A stretch of DNA of 64,000 bases from Fragum whitleyi (Eukaryota > Mollusca > Bivalvia > Cardiida > Cardiidae). The position numbers were made by a program, and so were the translations under genes. Below the pieces are notes generated by a model. It worked only from the letters and a program-made list of their open reading frames with translations, was not told where the DNA came from and did no database searches. Shown here one piece after another: positions 9,467-22,001 of this stretch (positions within the stretch are counted from its first letter, which is position 1; each line of letters starts with the position of its first letter). The DNA is taken from NCBI GenBank assembly GCA_948146395.1, contig OX411543.1, positions 67,591,474 through 67,655,473 of the forward strand, given 5' to 3'.

Positions 9467-11320
9467 TAGTCTAGCTTTTACTTCAGCCCACTTGATGTCA
9501 CGTAGGTTGCAGGTTACTGTGGAATATACATGATGTGCCTTACCAACTTGTAGTATCGAGTTAGGGTTAATGTATTTGAGGGTTGGTTTCTCATTTAGTT
9601 CGTTTGTCCAGATTTGTTCTATATACTTGGTTGTGGCTCCACGAACCAAATTTGTCCATTTCTTGCTGTCCCACTGATTGCATCTTGTCGAACCAAGGGT
9701 TACGAACGTTTTACTTATCGGTATTCGAGAAGATCTTATCGATTCGTTACCCCTTGACTCATGAAGATGCACTGATTGTTGAGGATCTCGTAAGCTGAGG
9801 GCAGCGGGTATTTGGACAACAGAGTTCTTGATTTCGAAAAAAGAGCTCTTGTCCTCATGTTTCTTTACTGCGTGTTGTCTCTCTGCAATAGAGAATTCCA
9901 ACGAGTTTGGGTTGGACAGAATTCTGTATAATAAATTCAGGGAATTTTTATGGACAAAAATAGAAAGGGGGGATACCTAACAGTGCCAGGGCAGCCGTAT
10001 ATGATGTCCTGTCTGAAAGATGTTTTATTTGTTTTACACACTTCACTTGGATGGAGTCTAGTCTGCACAGGTCGGAGTCCGTATAAGGGAGGGCTTCCAG
10101 GTCACATGTGCCCCGGGGAACAACAAAAGTGTTCCAGATGTGACCTTTTATATCCTGTTTAAGTCCCGTTTTCCCGTGTAGACCCGCTCCTAGTAGAGAG
10201 TACACTGTTTTCCTATCACATGAGACTTTCTCTTCTGTATTGACTTTGCCATTCTTTGTTCTGTCAAGGCCAAGATGGGTGGTAGAAGTTTCAACTGGTA
10301 TATTCTGTCCATTCAATTTGAGGTCACTGCTTTCGATTTTTGCCTTTGTGCATAGAGAAACACAAGCACTCTAAGTGGGGTTTATCTCGTACCTATACTG
10401 CTGGCTGTAATTTTCCACTGTTTTGAGCATGGCTTACATCTCCCAAGGGTGTTTCGAAAGTAGAGCCAAGTCAACAGCGCAGGTTATGTGTGGTATCCTT
10501 ATGTTTCCAATTTTTGCACCTGTGAACTTTTCTTCTAGTTCAATTAGCAGGAGGTTGTTGTACCTTTTATAGTGTTCAGTTGATAAAACTTCTCCTTGCT
10601 TGAACTGTATTGATTTAGACAGCAACCCTCCCCATTTTATAATGGAGGTAGCGTTCCCGTACATGTTGTTTAATAGTAGCCATTCCCAATTCCATCAAAG
10701 AATGGGATGCGAAGGAGGATCAGATGATTCACAACATCAAAGGCTATCAAGGGTTGTAAAGTAGAGGGGTGATTCTTTGGCTTTAGACTCTAGTTGGCAC
10801 TCAATTGTTATGAGAGCTGTGTTTATGCAAGACGTTCCTTCCGTGAACCCAGTTTGATGGCATGATTGGGAGGGTCTAAGGACTATCTTATGACGAGAGT
10901 TTAGGATGTGTTCGAGTATTCGCAGTAAAATAGGGGTGACAATGATACCTCTGTAGTTTCCTGGGATACTTTGGTCACTTTTGTGTACATGGGTAATTAT
11001 TCCTCTTTTAAGTTCATCAAAGATAGTTCCACGTTCCAGGAGTATGTTCAGTAGTTCCTTGATGACTTGCTCTAGTTGTGGCCCTCCAAATTGGAAGTGT
11101 TTAGCAGTAAGGCCATAAATGTCAGCAGCTTTGTTGTTGTTAAGCTCTTCATAGCTGAGCTGATTTCCATGTCAGATATCGGGGTTGGTTTCTTAGCATT
11201 CACATGAAGGTGGTTTTTTTATTTCTCCAACAGTGGTAAGTGCAGAGGTTAGGTATACTTCATCATAGCTGTTTGCTGTAGTCGGTGTAGCGAGGGATTG
11301 GAAGTGGTCCGCTCATCCCT
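9467..11320 (-). pseudogene. LINE-B ORF2 copy 1: reverse transcriptase, thumb and C-terminal region
   Basis: On the minus strand: GIITHVHKSDQSIPGNYRGI (about 11010-10930) is the RT fingers motif. CHQTGFTEGTSC follows, then frame breaks with stops near 10720-10680. Then come FKQGEVLSTEHYKRYNNLLL and HITCAVDLALLS, where the catalytic A-D-D box has become A-V-D (codon at 10473-10475). Next is the TTHLGLDRTKNGKVNTEEK thumb region (10316-9948), then a 162-codon open stretch (9901-9467) ending in WAEVKARLLTG at the hAT junction. It is non-functional as read. Homology of each block is clear from motifs. Confidence 0.8.
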
Positions 11321-12530
11321 CTATGATGGTTTCCTTTGTTGTTCCTTTTCGCCAAGTTCAAGACAGTTAATGGAGGCGGCTCCCTTTAAGCGTCGTGTGG
11401 AGATCAGCTTATAGAAGGTTTTCGAGTCAGCCTTATGGGAATTCATTATATTTTCCATTTGCTGTTGTCTGGCATTTGAAAATGCTTGTCTTTGTAGTCT
11501 ACGTAGCTGGTATTTTGCTGCCTTCATGCTTTTTCTTAAAGGGTGCATGCCACTACTGGGTTGACCTGCTACTTTCCATTTCCACCAGGCCTTTTTACTT
11601 ATTTTAGAGGCTTGAGAGATTTCATGGTTATTAATTCTATTTTTTGGCTTATTTGGGTGGAAACCAGGAATGCTTTCCTTTGCTGCTTCATCTAATGTAG
11701 ATTTCAGGGAGGAGATAGAGTTCATGATCTTACCCTTGTTCAGTTCTGATCTTATCTTAAAGATTCTACGATCGACTACAGACTTAAATTTGTCTTTGTC
11801 GCATTTGTCCTAGATTGGTTTTGGGAATGATATAGGAGGTTTGGTATTGGAAGCACAGGTAATATTTAGGGTGGTGGATACAGCTAAATGGTAAGAGACC
11901 TTTTTTTGATTGATCTTCTTCTATAAACACGTTGATAGATATGGAACAGGCAAGGGAATTTCTCAATATATAGTCCAGTTCTGCGCATTGTACATTGTTT
12001 TCATGGAAAAAGGTGGGGGGTGCCATTTTGTTGGCAGTAGGGACCCATGTTCAGGACAAAGGGTTTGAAGAGTTTATCTCTGTCATTAGGTGGGATTCGG
12101 GTCAGTGATGCATTGAAATCACCACACAGGAAGATTGCATAGTCTTCGAATTTCTTACATAATTCTTCCAATTGGTCTAGAGTTGATTTGTAGGCCTCCT
12201 TTTTTGAGTTCCTCCTGCATGGTATGTAAACACCGATGGTGCATAGTTTTGGAGACGTTTCTGTAGTAAGAATTGTTATTCTATGATTACCATCCTCTTG
12301 TTTGTTATATCTGAAGGTCCATGAACTTGGAAACAGAATAGCTGAGCCCCCGTATCCCCTAGGCACTTGGAAGGGAGAGATCGGATCATTCTCATCAACC
12401 GCTTTTGCATGGGAACTAAACCCCTGGCAATCCTATCCAGTTGATCTAATTAGAATTTGAACAGCCAGTGCTCCTGGAGGCAGCAGATTTCAGGGTTCTT
12501 TAGTAAGGCTTCTACGCAAAGGATATTTGA
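11321..12530 (-). pseudogene. LINE-B ORF2 copy 1: endonuclease and EN-RT linker (frameshifted)
   Basis: The endonuclease motifs PRGYGGSAILF, LCGDFNASLTRIPP and AELDYILRN are present. An extra G in the run at about 12016 separates GDFNA (12366-12001 frame) from LDYIL (12026-11784 frame). The linker (11725-11321) is basic, with HEISQASKISKKAWWKWK. It is a decayed copy of the region at 14827-16100. Confidence 0.8.
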
Positions 12531-12964
12531 AACAGCATTGTCTAAGGTGGCATCTTAAAAAACAAGTAGATCCCCAAATGATAACAATAAAGGATTAACA
12601 CCTAGTTAGGACAGGCCATTATTTGTCATTTAGCCTAATCTATCAACACACGATCCAAATGTGTGTAAATAGCACCTGTTTGAAATTAGATAGAATAAAA
12701 AGGTTACTTATTTTTGGCAAAAAAATCTTTGAAGTTTGCATGGGTCTGTAAAAATCTGTATAAACTAGACCTCTATGTTGTATAGGGAGTAATTGAAATA
12801 ATTGAAAATAATAGTAAAATATTTTGCAAATTTGGCCCTAGTAATTAATAAATTGCAAATAAAGTAATTGATTTTGAACTCAATTACTAATTATTTTCAA
12901 TTATTTAAAACTTTGTAATTAATTATAATTAATTAAATTATAATTGTAATTGAACCCAGGTCTG
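12531..12964. mobile_element. Duplicated right end of hAT-1 (solo terminus)
   Basis: The right 434 bp of hAT-1 copied by the tandem duplication, ending TAATTGAACCCAGGTCTG with the duplicated target CCAGTAAG at 12965-12972. There is no left terminus nearby, so this is not an independent insertion. Confidence 0.85.
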
Positions 12965-14826
12965 CCAGTAAGTAGTCTAGCTTTTACTTCAGCCCACTTG
13001 ATGTCACGTAGGTTGCAGGTTACTGTGGAATATACATGATGTGCCTTACCAACTTGTAGTATCGAGTTAGGGTTAATGTATTTGAGGGTTGGTTTCTCAT
13101 TTAGTTCGTTTGTCCAGATTTGTTCTATATACTTGGTTGTGGCTCCACGAACCAAATTTGTCCATTTCTTGCTGTCCCACTGATTGCATCTTGTCGAACC
13201 AAGGGTTACGAACGTTTTACTTATCGGTATTCGAGAAGATCTTATCGATTCGTTACCCCTTGACTCATGAAGATGCACTGATTGTTGAGGATCTCGTAAG
13301 CTGAGGGCAGCGGGTATTTGGACAACAGAGTTCTTGATTTCGAAAAAAGAGCTCTTGTCCTCATGTTTCTTTACTGCGTGTTGTCTCTCTGCAATAGAGA
13401 ATTCCAACGAGTTTGGGTTGGACAGAATTCTGTATAATAAATTCAGGAAATTTTTATGGACAAAAATAGAAAGGGGGGATACCTAACAGTGCCAGGGCAG
13501 CCGTATATGATGTCCTGTCTGAAAGATGTTTTATTTGTTTTACACACTTCACTTGGATGGAGTCTAGTCTGCACAGGTCGGAGTCCGTATAAGGGAGGGC
13601 TTCCAGGTCACATGTGCCCCGGGGAACAACAAAAGTGTTCCAGATGTGACCTTTTATATCCTGTTTAAGTCCCGTTTTCCCGTGTAGACCCGCTCCTAGT
13701 AGAGAGTACACTGTTTTCCTATCACATGAGACTTTCTCTTCTGTATTGACTTTGCCATTCTTTGTTCTGTCAAGGCCAAGATGGGTGGTAGAAGTTTCAA
13801 CTGGTATATTCTGTCCATTCAATTTGAGGTCACTGCTTTCGATTTTTGCCTTTGTGCATAGAGAAACACAAGCACTCTAAGTGGGGTTTATCTCGTACCT
13901 ATACTGCTGGCTGTAATTTTCCACTGTTTTGAGCATGGCTTACATCTCCCAAGGGTGTTTCGAAAGTAGAGCCAAGTCAACAGCGCAGGTTATGTGTGGT
14001 ATCCTTATGTTTCCAATTTTTGCACCTGTGAACTTTTCTTCTAGTTCAATTAGCAGGAGGTTGTTGTACCTTTTATAGTGTTCAGTTGATAAAACTTCTC
14101 CTTGCTTGAACTGTATTGATTTAGACAGCAACCCTCCCCATTTTATAATGGAGGTAGCGTTCCCGTACATGTTGTTTAATAGTAGCCATTCCCAATTCCA
14201 TCAAAGAATGGGATGCGAAGGAGGATCAGATGATTCACAACATCAAAGGCTATCAAGGGTTGTAAAGTAGAGGGGTGATTCTTTGGCTTTAGACTCTAGT
14301 TGGCACTCAATTATTATGAGAGCTGTGTTTATGCAAGACGTTCCTTCCGTGAACCCAGTTTGATGGCATGATTGGGAGGGTCTAAGGACTATCTTATGAC
14401 GAGAGTTTAGGATGTGTTCGAGTATTCGCAGTAAAATAGGGGTGACAATGATACCTCTGTAGTTTCCTGGGATACTTTGGTCACTTTTGTGTACATGGGT
14501 AATTATTCCTCTTTTAAGTTCATCAAAGATGGTTCCACGTTCCAGGAGTATGTTCAGTAGTTCCTTGATGACTTGCTCTAGTTGTGGCCCTCCAAATTGG
14601 AAGTGTTTAGCAGTAAGACCATAAATGTCAGCAGCTTTGTTGTTGTTAAGCTCTTCATAGCTGAGCTGATTTCCATGTCAGATATCGGGGTTGGTTTCTT
14701 AGCATTCACATGAAGGTGGTTTTTTTATTTCTCCAACAGTGGTAAGTGCAGAGGTTAGGTATACTTCATCATAGCTGTTTGCTGTAGTCGGTGTAGCGAG
14801 GGATTGGAAGTGGTCCGCTCATCCCT
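12965..14826 (-). pseudogene. LINE-B ORF2 copy 2: reverse transcriptase, thumb and C-terminal region
   Basis: The same blocks as copy 1 with identical defects: the fingers motif near 14515-14440, FKQGEVLSTEHYK and the mutated A-V-D box (codon 13979-13981), thumb 13822-13454 and C-terminal stretch 13407-12973. Because both copies share the stops and the D-to-V change, LINE-B was already dead when the duplication arose. Confidence 0.8.
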
Positions 14827-16100
14827 CTATGATGGTTTCCTTTGTTGTTCCTTTTCGCCAAGTTCAAGACAGTTAATGGAGGCGGCTCCCTTTAAGCGTC
14901 GTGTGGAGATCAGCTTATAGAAGGTTTTCGAGTCAGCCTTATGGGAATTCATTATATTTTCCATTTGCTGTTGTCTGGCATTTGAAAATGCTTGTCTTTG
15001 TAGTCTACGTAGCTGGTATTTTGCTGCCTTCATGCTTTTTCTTAAAGGGTGCATGCCACTACTGGGTTGACCTGCTACTTTCCATTTCCACCAGGCCTTT
15101 TTACTTATTTTAGAGGCTTGAGAGATTTCATGGTTATTAATTCTATTTTTCTTCCTAGCCTTTTTTGGCTTATTTGGGTGGAAACCAGGAATGCTTTCCT
15201 TTGCTGCTTCATCTAATGTAGATTTCATGGAGGAGATAGAGTTCATGATCTTACCCTTGTTCAGTTCTGATCTTATCTTAAAGATTCTACGATCGACTAC
15301 AGACTTAAATTTGTCTTTGTCGCATTTGTCCTAGATTGGTTTTGGGAATGATATAGGAGGTTTGGTATTGGAAGCACAGGTAATATTTAGGGTGGTGGAT
15401 ACAGCTAAATGGTAAGAGACCTTTTTTTGATTGATCTTCTTCTATAAACACGTTGATAGATATGGAACAGGCAAGGGAATTTCTCAATATATAGTCCAGT
15501 TCTGCGCATTGTACATTGTTTTCATGGAAAAAGGTGGGGGTGCCATTTTGTTGGCAGTAGGGACCCATGTTCAGGACAAAGGGTTTGAAGAGTTTATCTC
15601 TGTCATTAGGTGGGATTCGGGTCAGTGATGCATTGAAATCACCACACAGGAAGATTGCATAGTCTTCGAATTTCTTACATAATTCTTCCAATTGGTCTAG
15701 AGTTGATTTGTAGGCCTCCTTTTTTGAGTTCCCCCTGCATGGTATGTAAACACTGATGGTGCATAGTTTTGGAGACGTTTCTGTAGTAAGAATTGTTATT
15801 CTATGATTACCATCCTCTTGTTTGTTATATCTGAAGGTCCATGAACTTGGAAACAGAATAGCTGAGCCCCCGTATCCCCTAGGCACTTGGAAGGGAGAGA
15901 TCGGATCATTCTCATCAACCGCTTTTGCATGGGAACTAAACCCCTGGCAATCCTATCCAGTTGATCTAATTAGAATTTGAACAGCCAGTGCTCCTGGAGG
16001 CAGCAGATTTCAGGGTTCTTTAGTAAGGCTTCTAAGCAAAGGATATTTGAGCTGATATTCTTAACATTGAGTGAGGTGAGTTTCATTGTCAGTTTTGGTC
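14827..16100 (-). pseudogene. LINE-B ORF2 copy 2: endonuclease and EN-RT linker
   Basis: The N-terminal part reads PEICCLQEHWLF (catalytic Glu of APE endonucleases) and then meets a TAA at 15970-15972. The main block (15886-15305) keeps PRGYGGSAILF, ISVYIPCRGNSKKEAYKS, LCGDFNASLT, TPTFFHENNVQCAELDYILRN in one frame. The linker at 15246-14827 is basic and carries five extra residues (KARKK) relative to copy 1. The gene would encode the target-nicking nuclease of the element. One stop before 15305 and another at its head inactivate it. Confidence 0.8.
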
Positions 16101-16456
16101 TATCTATGTGTGTGTCCTCTCCGATGCCCGGCCTCTGGACAAGAAAGACTGATTGTCTTGACTCCTGTTTTCTTCGTTAGTTATTCTTCTGTCTGGAGGA
16201 TTTGGTACCATATGAATATTGGTAATGTCTGTCCTACAGTGTTTGGTGTCAAATCTTACTTTCTTTGTGTGGAACTACGTCCTTGTCCCTGGCTGGGGTT
16301 TTGCTTTCTATTGGTAGTCTGGTAGCTTTTTGTGGGGTTACGTTGTTCGCGACACAGTCTTTTGAATCTGGGGGTGTAACAATAGATTTTACCCTTGGAT
16401 GTGAACTCTGGTTCTGTTGGGTGTTAGTTTCTTGAGGTATTGCACCATGGATTTTC

Positions 16457-18378
16457 TCAGTGGGAATTCTTTCTGTATGGATGATAACGGGGGCATGAAT
16501 GATAAGAAATTGGGTTTATGTTTTGGTTAGGTATAAATCTGCTGGGTTTTTCCATATAAGGATTAGGAGGTTGGGGGAATCTCGTAGGAGGGGTTGATGG
16601 CCTCCAGTTTGGTATAATGTTAAAGGACTGGAGTCCAAAGTGGGAGGGGTATGACATGTTACTTGATTTTTTTGCCAGTTCATTTGTGATAAGGAGAAGT
16701 AGTTCATCCGAGAAGAGATTTGTTGAAGGGACTCTAGGTTGGACATGATCTGTAGAGTTGTTCAGTTTGTGTGTGATACATGTTTTGAGTTGTATTAATT
16801 TCATTAAGTAATGTCGAGATATTTGACTTGATCCTTAAGATCTTGTTAGTTTATTATCTATCTTCTTTTCAAGTCTGTGTATTAGAGAGATAGAGAATTC
16901 AAGCTGTTGTTGAAGGTTATTATTTTTGGTACTCTCTTTCTTTTTCTTGTTCGATTTTTGAGGTTTTCCTTCACCCGTGTTTTCAATGTGAGTGAGCTCT
17001 GGGTAGGGGGGTGGTAAGCCAGGGTTATCTTTAGGGACAGTGCCTACATTGATTTGGGTATTTGGCATTAAAGGACTGCACTGACTAGCACGGGGGGGGG
17101 GGGGGCAGACTCTTACTATTTTGCCAAGCGTGGCCTATAGCTGGACAGCTTTCTTCCGAGTCCAAAGTAGTCTCTGTATTTGTCATAGGTAGGCTAATTA
17201 TATCTCTTCATTTTGGAAACCGTGAGGGAACAGCCTTGTCAATTTCTATGGGGCTTTTAGTATGTGTAATAGAGTAAATGTTACATACAGGTTCTTCTTT
17301 GTTAGTGGTACATACAGAGGAGATATTTATGGTCTTTGGTAGGTTCACTTCCAGGTAATGGGTCGCATCACTTCTCTGATCGAAGTTGTCCAACAGTAAA
17401 GCTTCTAGGCTGGTATTCTGTACATCTGCGCTGAAAGTACTGTGTAGATTTTAGCCATTTATTAGAATGTCCTGGACCATTGTTGGGTGACGACACGAAA
17501 GACAGCTGTAGGGGACATTCTAAACATTGTAAAGTTACTATCAAGGCTTTCACAACAAAAATGATTCCATTGTTTGCAATTGTCGCGTTCAATACCTTCA
17601 GGGACATATTCTTGGCAATGTACACGGGTAAATATATCAAGTAGATTATCTTCCGGGGTGATAGACATTTAACTTGTGAATTGTTAGGCGAGTTTATCAT
17701 GGGGTCAGCACAGATACTGGTATGTTTCTCTGGGTTATCTATGCTTACTCTGAGACATCTATCAATAATTTCAGCACAATACCTATCTAAGGAAAACATC
17801 TTAGGATTACTGGTTATTTTGTTAATGACTTCTGGCAAGATTTCATCTTGAAAAGTAGAGGTATGATTACCATTTACAAGTAGGGAGCATTGTGTGTTGT
17901 ACATATCTATGCTAAATTTCGTACGTTTTCCTGCCGCCCCATTGGTTAGCCTATTTGTGGCTTTGATGATTATTTCAGGGTTATTTCCTCCGAGGTCTTT
18001 GAAAGTTTTTTGTTTGAGGAACATTCCAAATTTGAGAGATATACCTGCATTCGTTACCATTGATGTGAGTTCATATTTCAGGCGTTCATAGCACCCAGTA
18101 ATACATTCAATCTTAAGCTGTCTGCCAGAGTCTTTTGGGATGATATTGATGAAGGGTCGATCACACTTTTTCCTTTTCTTAGAGAGGGGTCTGGTTTTAT
18201 TCAAATGATAGTTTCTAACAATTTCATTTGAGGGAGATATAGAATCAAATACCATACTTTGAGTTTGAGGTTGTACAGCGCAAAATTTGTCACTTCTATT
18301 ATCCACAGAGATAGCCTGCCTACTCTCGTCAGGAATGTCCTTCACCGCCATATACTTTTGAATGGGGCATGCATCCAT
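16457..18378 (-). pseudogene. LINE-B ORF1-like protein (zinc finger, coiled coil; broken)
   Basis: From the 5' side, a 336-codon open frame (18378-17368) begins MDACPIQKYMAVKDIP. Its middle has a basic tract (KTRPLSKKRKKCDRPF). A frame change near 17640 separates VKCLSPRK from NCKQWNHFCCESL, which with CLEC (about 17525) looks like a PHD-type C/H zinc finger. Further on are a Pro-rich segment with basic KSNKKKKE and a coiled coil (17068-16835), then an Asn/Pro-rich tail (16804-16457). Position upstream of the endonuclease makes it the ORF1 of LINE-B. I do not recognise a precise family. Confidence 0.55.
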
Positions 18379-18411
18379 CTTCGGCAGCTGACAAGACGTT
18401 AGAAACCCTAA

Positions 18412-18611
18412 NNNNNNNNNNNNNNNNNNNNNNNNNNNNNNNNNNNNNNNNNNNNNNNNNNNNNNNNNNNNNNNNNNNNNNNNNNNNNNNNNNNNNNNNN
18501 NNNNNNNNNNNNNNNNNNNNNNNNNNNNNNNNNNNNNNNNNNNNNNNNNNNNNNNNNNNNNNNNNNNNNNNNNNNNNNNNNNNNNNNNNNNNNNNNNNNN
18601 NNNNNNNNNNN
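18412..18611. other. Assembly gap (200 N)
   Basis: Exactly 200 Ns, the usual placeholder for a scaffold gap of unknown size. It removes the 5' end of LINE-B and means order or distance across 18411/18612 is not guaranteed. Confidence 0.98.
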
Positions 18612-19507
18612 CAATTTACCAAAAATTAAAAGGAGCTTAAAAAATATACAAATACCTTTGATTCGTTTATTTGCATATTTTCTTTTTTTAAAATTTCCTT
18701 TTTACTCGTATGTCCTGGTCAATTTTATCTTTAACTACAGGAAATAAGAGAAGTTTGAAGTAGTAATAAAAAAAATTAGAAAATGTTCACATGTATATGT
18801 TATATGGATATTCGTATGAGGGGCTGTACAATACGATTTTCAAGAGATGGTCTAATTATTTTCCTGGGGGGACATATTTTTTAAAACCATTCTATTTTGT
18901 TTAAAAATGCAAACAAATCATTTTTTCTGAGTCAAATTAGAAAACAAAGTCTAAATTTTGAAAATCAACTGCAATTAAAAAAACGCTCGGGTAATTATTA
19001 AGAATATTATAGTGGGGGGGGGGCGTAAATTTTCAATATGTGCCGTGAAGGGCCGTAAAGGGGCCGTAAAATACACTTGTCCTACAACGACCTCCGGAAG
19101 TAGATTGCAAAGAGGTCACTCCTTTAATCGTCACTCCACTTTACTTCGGAAGCGTTTGTTAACAAGGTATCAGTAAGATGTTTCCTTGATTTATGTAGTG
19201 CAACTACTTATTTCTATAACTTAATTGGCTTTTATTTGAAATTTGCAATTATCTAAAATGAGGATTTTTTTTAAAAAGATATTGTTGTAAAACCTGATAG
19301 CGGAAAACTTATGTGTACGTGGCAGGACTTGAAGACTGGGTGGGGAAAGAAAAATGACCTAGGCAGATCGACTTACTTAATACAAGTTTACTATTACGGG
19401 ACAAAATGAATTTTAAACGCCGGGGGAAAGACTTACGTTTCAATTTGCAATTGTATGAATTGATTTACAGTAACAAAGACCTAACTTTTCTATTGGGTGT
19501 TTCAGGG
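18612..19507. other. No gene seen
   Basis: AT-rich sequence with a G homopolymer (about 19014-19023). I find no coding exon, element end or repeat array here. Confidence 0.5.
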
Positions 19508-20760
19508 TAGATACGATAGCGTATCCCTCCTTTGATAATCTGATGTGGGAGGGATACGACGCGGTCCCTCTTTATTCTATGTTGCAGCACCCGGAGTGAT
19601 TCACTCCTTCACTCCGGGGACTTTAAGGTCAATTTTTGGAATATGTGTTAGTGCAAAAAACACGTTTTTACAATCTAAACCTACCTTAGTAATTCATTTA
19701 TAAGTCCCAATAAAATTAATCGGTGTCCTGTCAACTCGGCCTGTTAAAAACTCGGCCCGTGTAAAACTCGGCCTGTGTAAAACTCGGCCCGTCAACTCGG
19801 CCTGTATATAACTCATATGGAGTTTAGCCTGGTAAACGGATATATAAGCACACTTATCAGATAGTAAATCAATGTGTGCAATGTACTAAAAGGAGGTGCA
19901 AATTCACAATCTTTTGTGCTTAGAAAAGAATAATTTGAAAAATAAATTTAAATAAAAGATGAATTAAGTATTTAATTATATCTCATGATATTTTCACATT
20001 ATCATTATAAAAACCTTTTAAGGAGTGATTATTAATCTAAAAAAAGCACATAAGGTCCCCAAAATATTAACATTGCATCGCCATACATGTACCTATATAA
20101 TACAGGGTTTTCATTAGCATCCAAATGCCAAGAGTCAATGACCCTTGAGTCAAAATTTCCAAGAGTCAAAATGAAAATCTCATGCATCAAACTGACCGAA
20201 TCATGCGTCTACACCCCCCCCCCCCCCCCCCCCAAAAAAAAACAAAAAAAAAAAACAAACAAATGAAAATAAAAGAAAAATAAAATAAGTTTCAAATTTA
20301 TAAAAAATGGGGGAAAATCATTTTATTTGTAATGAAACAGATTAAATTAGGTACATGTCATTTTGCAAAAGGTGCCTGAAAATAAACAATTTAAATGATT
20401 TATCACCATCAATTTCACCACAATTTCCAGTCATCAAATAATTACTAAATAGCTTAGTTTCATACTAAATGCTTCTTTTTTCGTAAGTACAGTGAAATGG
20501 AAAGAGTTTTGAAGTTGCAATTGCTAGGAAAAGGTTCTGAAGATTTTTGTTTTTTCGCTAAAAGAAATTGAGTCCAACCATGAAAACTCATGACAATTCA
20601 CAAGAAATCCTCCTCTTGATGTTTACTGGCTTACTTTTTTGATACTTTTCGAATTATAGTGAAATTATTCAATAATGGGTTGATTTTAGTGTGAACAGAG
20701 GTATAGCAAGAGGGTTTAGCTGATTTTCACAAGTGTCAAAAGACTGTCATTTACGATCGC

Positions 20761-22001
20761 CAGGGGCTACGCTGCCGTTAGCCAATTTAGCCAATGGCGA
20801 AAATTTAAAAAAATTGGCTAAAGAAAAATCCAATTGGCGAAAATGCTGACTAAAGGGTTAAAAAGGGTAAAATCAGTTAAATCAGCTGTCCAGGGAGACA
20901 AATAGTAATACACATTAGTCGTGTTCAGTCAGCTGTTACATAAACTTTTACAGTGTGAAGATAACCTTTATCAGAAAACACACGATTAGCAGACAGCATA
21001 ATTATACTGATTGTTTACGATGCAGTCGGGATTTAGTTATTAAAACGTTGTATGGTATAACTGTTTGATTTATTGGTTTAGTGCTTTATCATCCTTTAAT
21101 TGGGTGATTAGCTGAGATTTGTTCGGCAATGAAATTGAAGGTGGATTACGTTAATTGAATTTGATCAAAAGTTTAATGGCTAGATTTTCGGACACGGAAG
21201 ACACAGAAATTTTGACATCCCTCACATTTTTGTCAATCCCCTACTAAAAGACTCTGAAATTTCTGCTGATTATGTTGATGCATTTTTTGAGTATTTGTTC
21301 TCTTTTTGGTTTGAGGGCAAAAAACAAGAAATAAATTCATTTTCAAAATTTTCTAGAAATCATGATTCAATTGTAAGTTAGTCTGTGGTTGACATAAAAC
21401 ATGCCCTAACTTGGCATTAAGAAACAAAGAGACCTTTCCAGCTTGTTGTGAACTTGCTCAAAGATCGCTCATTGCACCAGTTTCTACTGCTGAATGTGAA
21501 CGTGGGTTCAGCAAACAAAATCTGATAAAAACACTATCAACCCACAAAATTTGGAAAATCTGATGAGTCTGTCTATAAATGGCCATGATCTAGACAAATT
21601 TGATTTTAAGAGAGCTTTTGAGGTCTGGGCTGAAAAGAAGTATAGGAGAGTACTGAAGTAAAACATCAAATTTCTTCAATTTTGTCTTCAAAAAGTAGAA
21701 TTAAGCAACCTTTGAAAGTAAATGTATAAATGTACAGTATCAAACATGTTTTTCCTAGTGCTGAAATGTATTTGTTTTTTATTAAGTTGAAACTTATGTG
21801 TGCTACTGTTTTGAATTTACTATTTGATATACATATTTTATAATATATAAATAAATAAACTTAAAAAAGTAAAGATTCCTTATATGTTAATACGGCCCGT
21901 TATCTGATTAAAGATTGGCTAAAAGTCCCACAAATTGGCTAAAAAAAATGCAATTGGCTAAAGTGTTGGCTAAAAGAAATTTTGACCCAGAGTAAGCCCT
22001 G
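20761..22001 (+). mobile_element. hAT-Z: decayed hAT element with transposase remnant
   Basis: Termini CAGGGGCTACGCTG and CAGAGTAAGCCCTG are inverted with mismatches. ATCGC lies on both sides (20756-20760, 22002-22006), a 5-bp duplication (extendable to 7 bp if the outer bases are counted as target). Subterminal repeats of AATTGGCTAAA occur at both ends. It carries the transposase C-terminus described below. Confidence 0.75.
21226..21661 (+). pseudogene. hAT transposase C-terminus (dimerisation domain), broken
   Basis: Three frames in succession give SEISADYVDAFFEYLFSFWF, then IAPVSTAECERGFSKQNLIKT (about 21472-21534), then LNPQNLENLMSLSINGHDL and FDFKRAFEVWAEKKYRRVLK with stop TAA at 21659-21661. 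A-E-C-E-R-G-F-S and the following L-N-P/L-E-N-L-M pattern are the hAT C-terminal dimerisation region of the zinc-finger hAT group. At least two frameshifts and two in-frame stops (near 21379 and 21418) are seen. No catalytic N-terminal half is recognisable upstream, so this is a relic. Confidence 0.85.

Larger units (their letters stand above)
9024..12530. repeat. Tandem duplication, copy 1 (3.5 kb)
   Basis: This 3507-bp block is repeated head-to-tail at 12531-16050. It contains the right 435 bp of hAT-1, its target duplication, and LINE-B from the zinc-knuckle region back to the start of the endonuclease. By eye the copies differ at about a dozen single bases, one G-run length change (near 12016 / 15535) and a 15-bp indel (15151-15165 present in copy 2 only). 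The junction is ...GGATATTTGA / AACAGCATTG at 12530/12531, with 1 bp of microhomology. Confidence 0.9.
12531..16050. repeat. Tandem duplication, copy 2 (3.5 kb)
   Basis: The second copy of the block at 9024-12530, 3520 bp long. At its right end (16050/16051) LINE-B continues uninterrupted into its 5' part, so copy 2 is the one contiguous with the rest of LINE-B. Copy 1 is contiguous with hAT-1. It carries the intact G-run that keeps the endonuclease in frame. Confidence 0.9.
9467..18411 (-). mobile_element. LINE-B: degraded APE-type LINE, minus strand
   Basis: Order on the minus strand: ORF1-like protein (about 18378-16457), endonuclease (from about 16100), linker, reverse transcriptase and thumb/C-terminal region, with the last part after the hAT insertion at 213-1. 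The tandem duplication repeats everything from the endonuclease down. The 5' end is lost in the N run at 18412. Frames are broken in several places and the reverse transcriptase catalytic box is mutated, so this copy is dead. It is unrelated in detail to LINE-A. Confidence 0.85.

Noticed and set aside
9413..13407. Two independent insertions of the same LINE
   Set aside because: The blocks share the same hAT junction, stops and catalytic mutation and abut head-to-tail, which indicates duplication (or misassembly), not two insertions.
18329..18629. Open frames across the N run
   Set aside because: They exist only because N codons are not stops.
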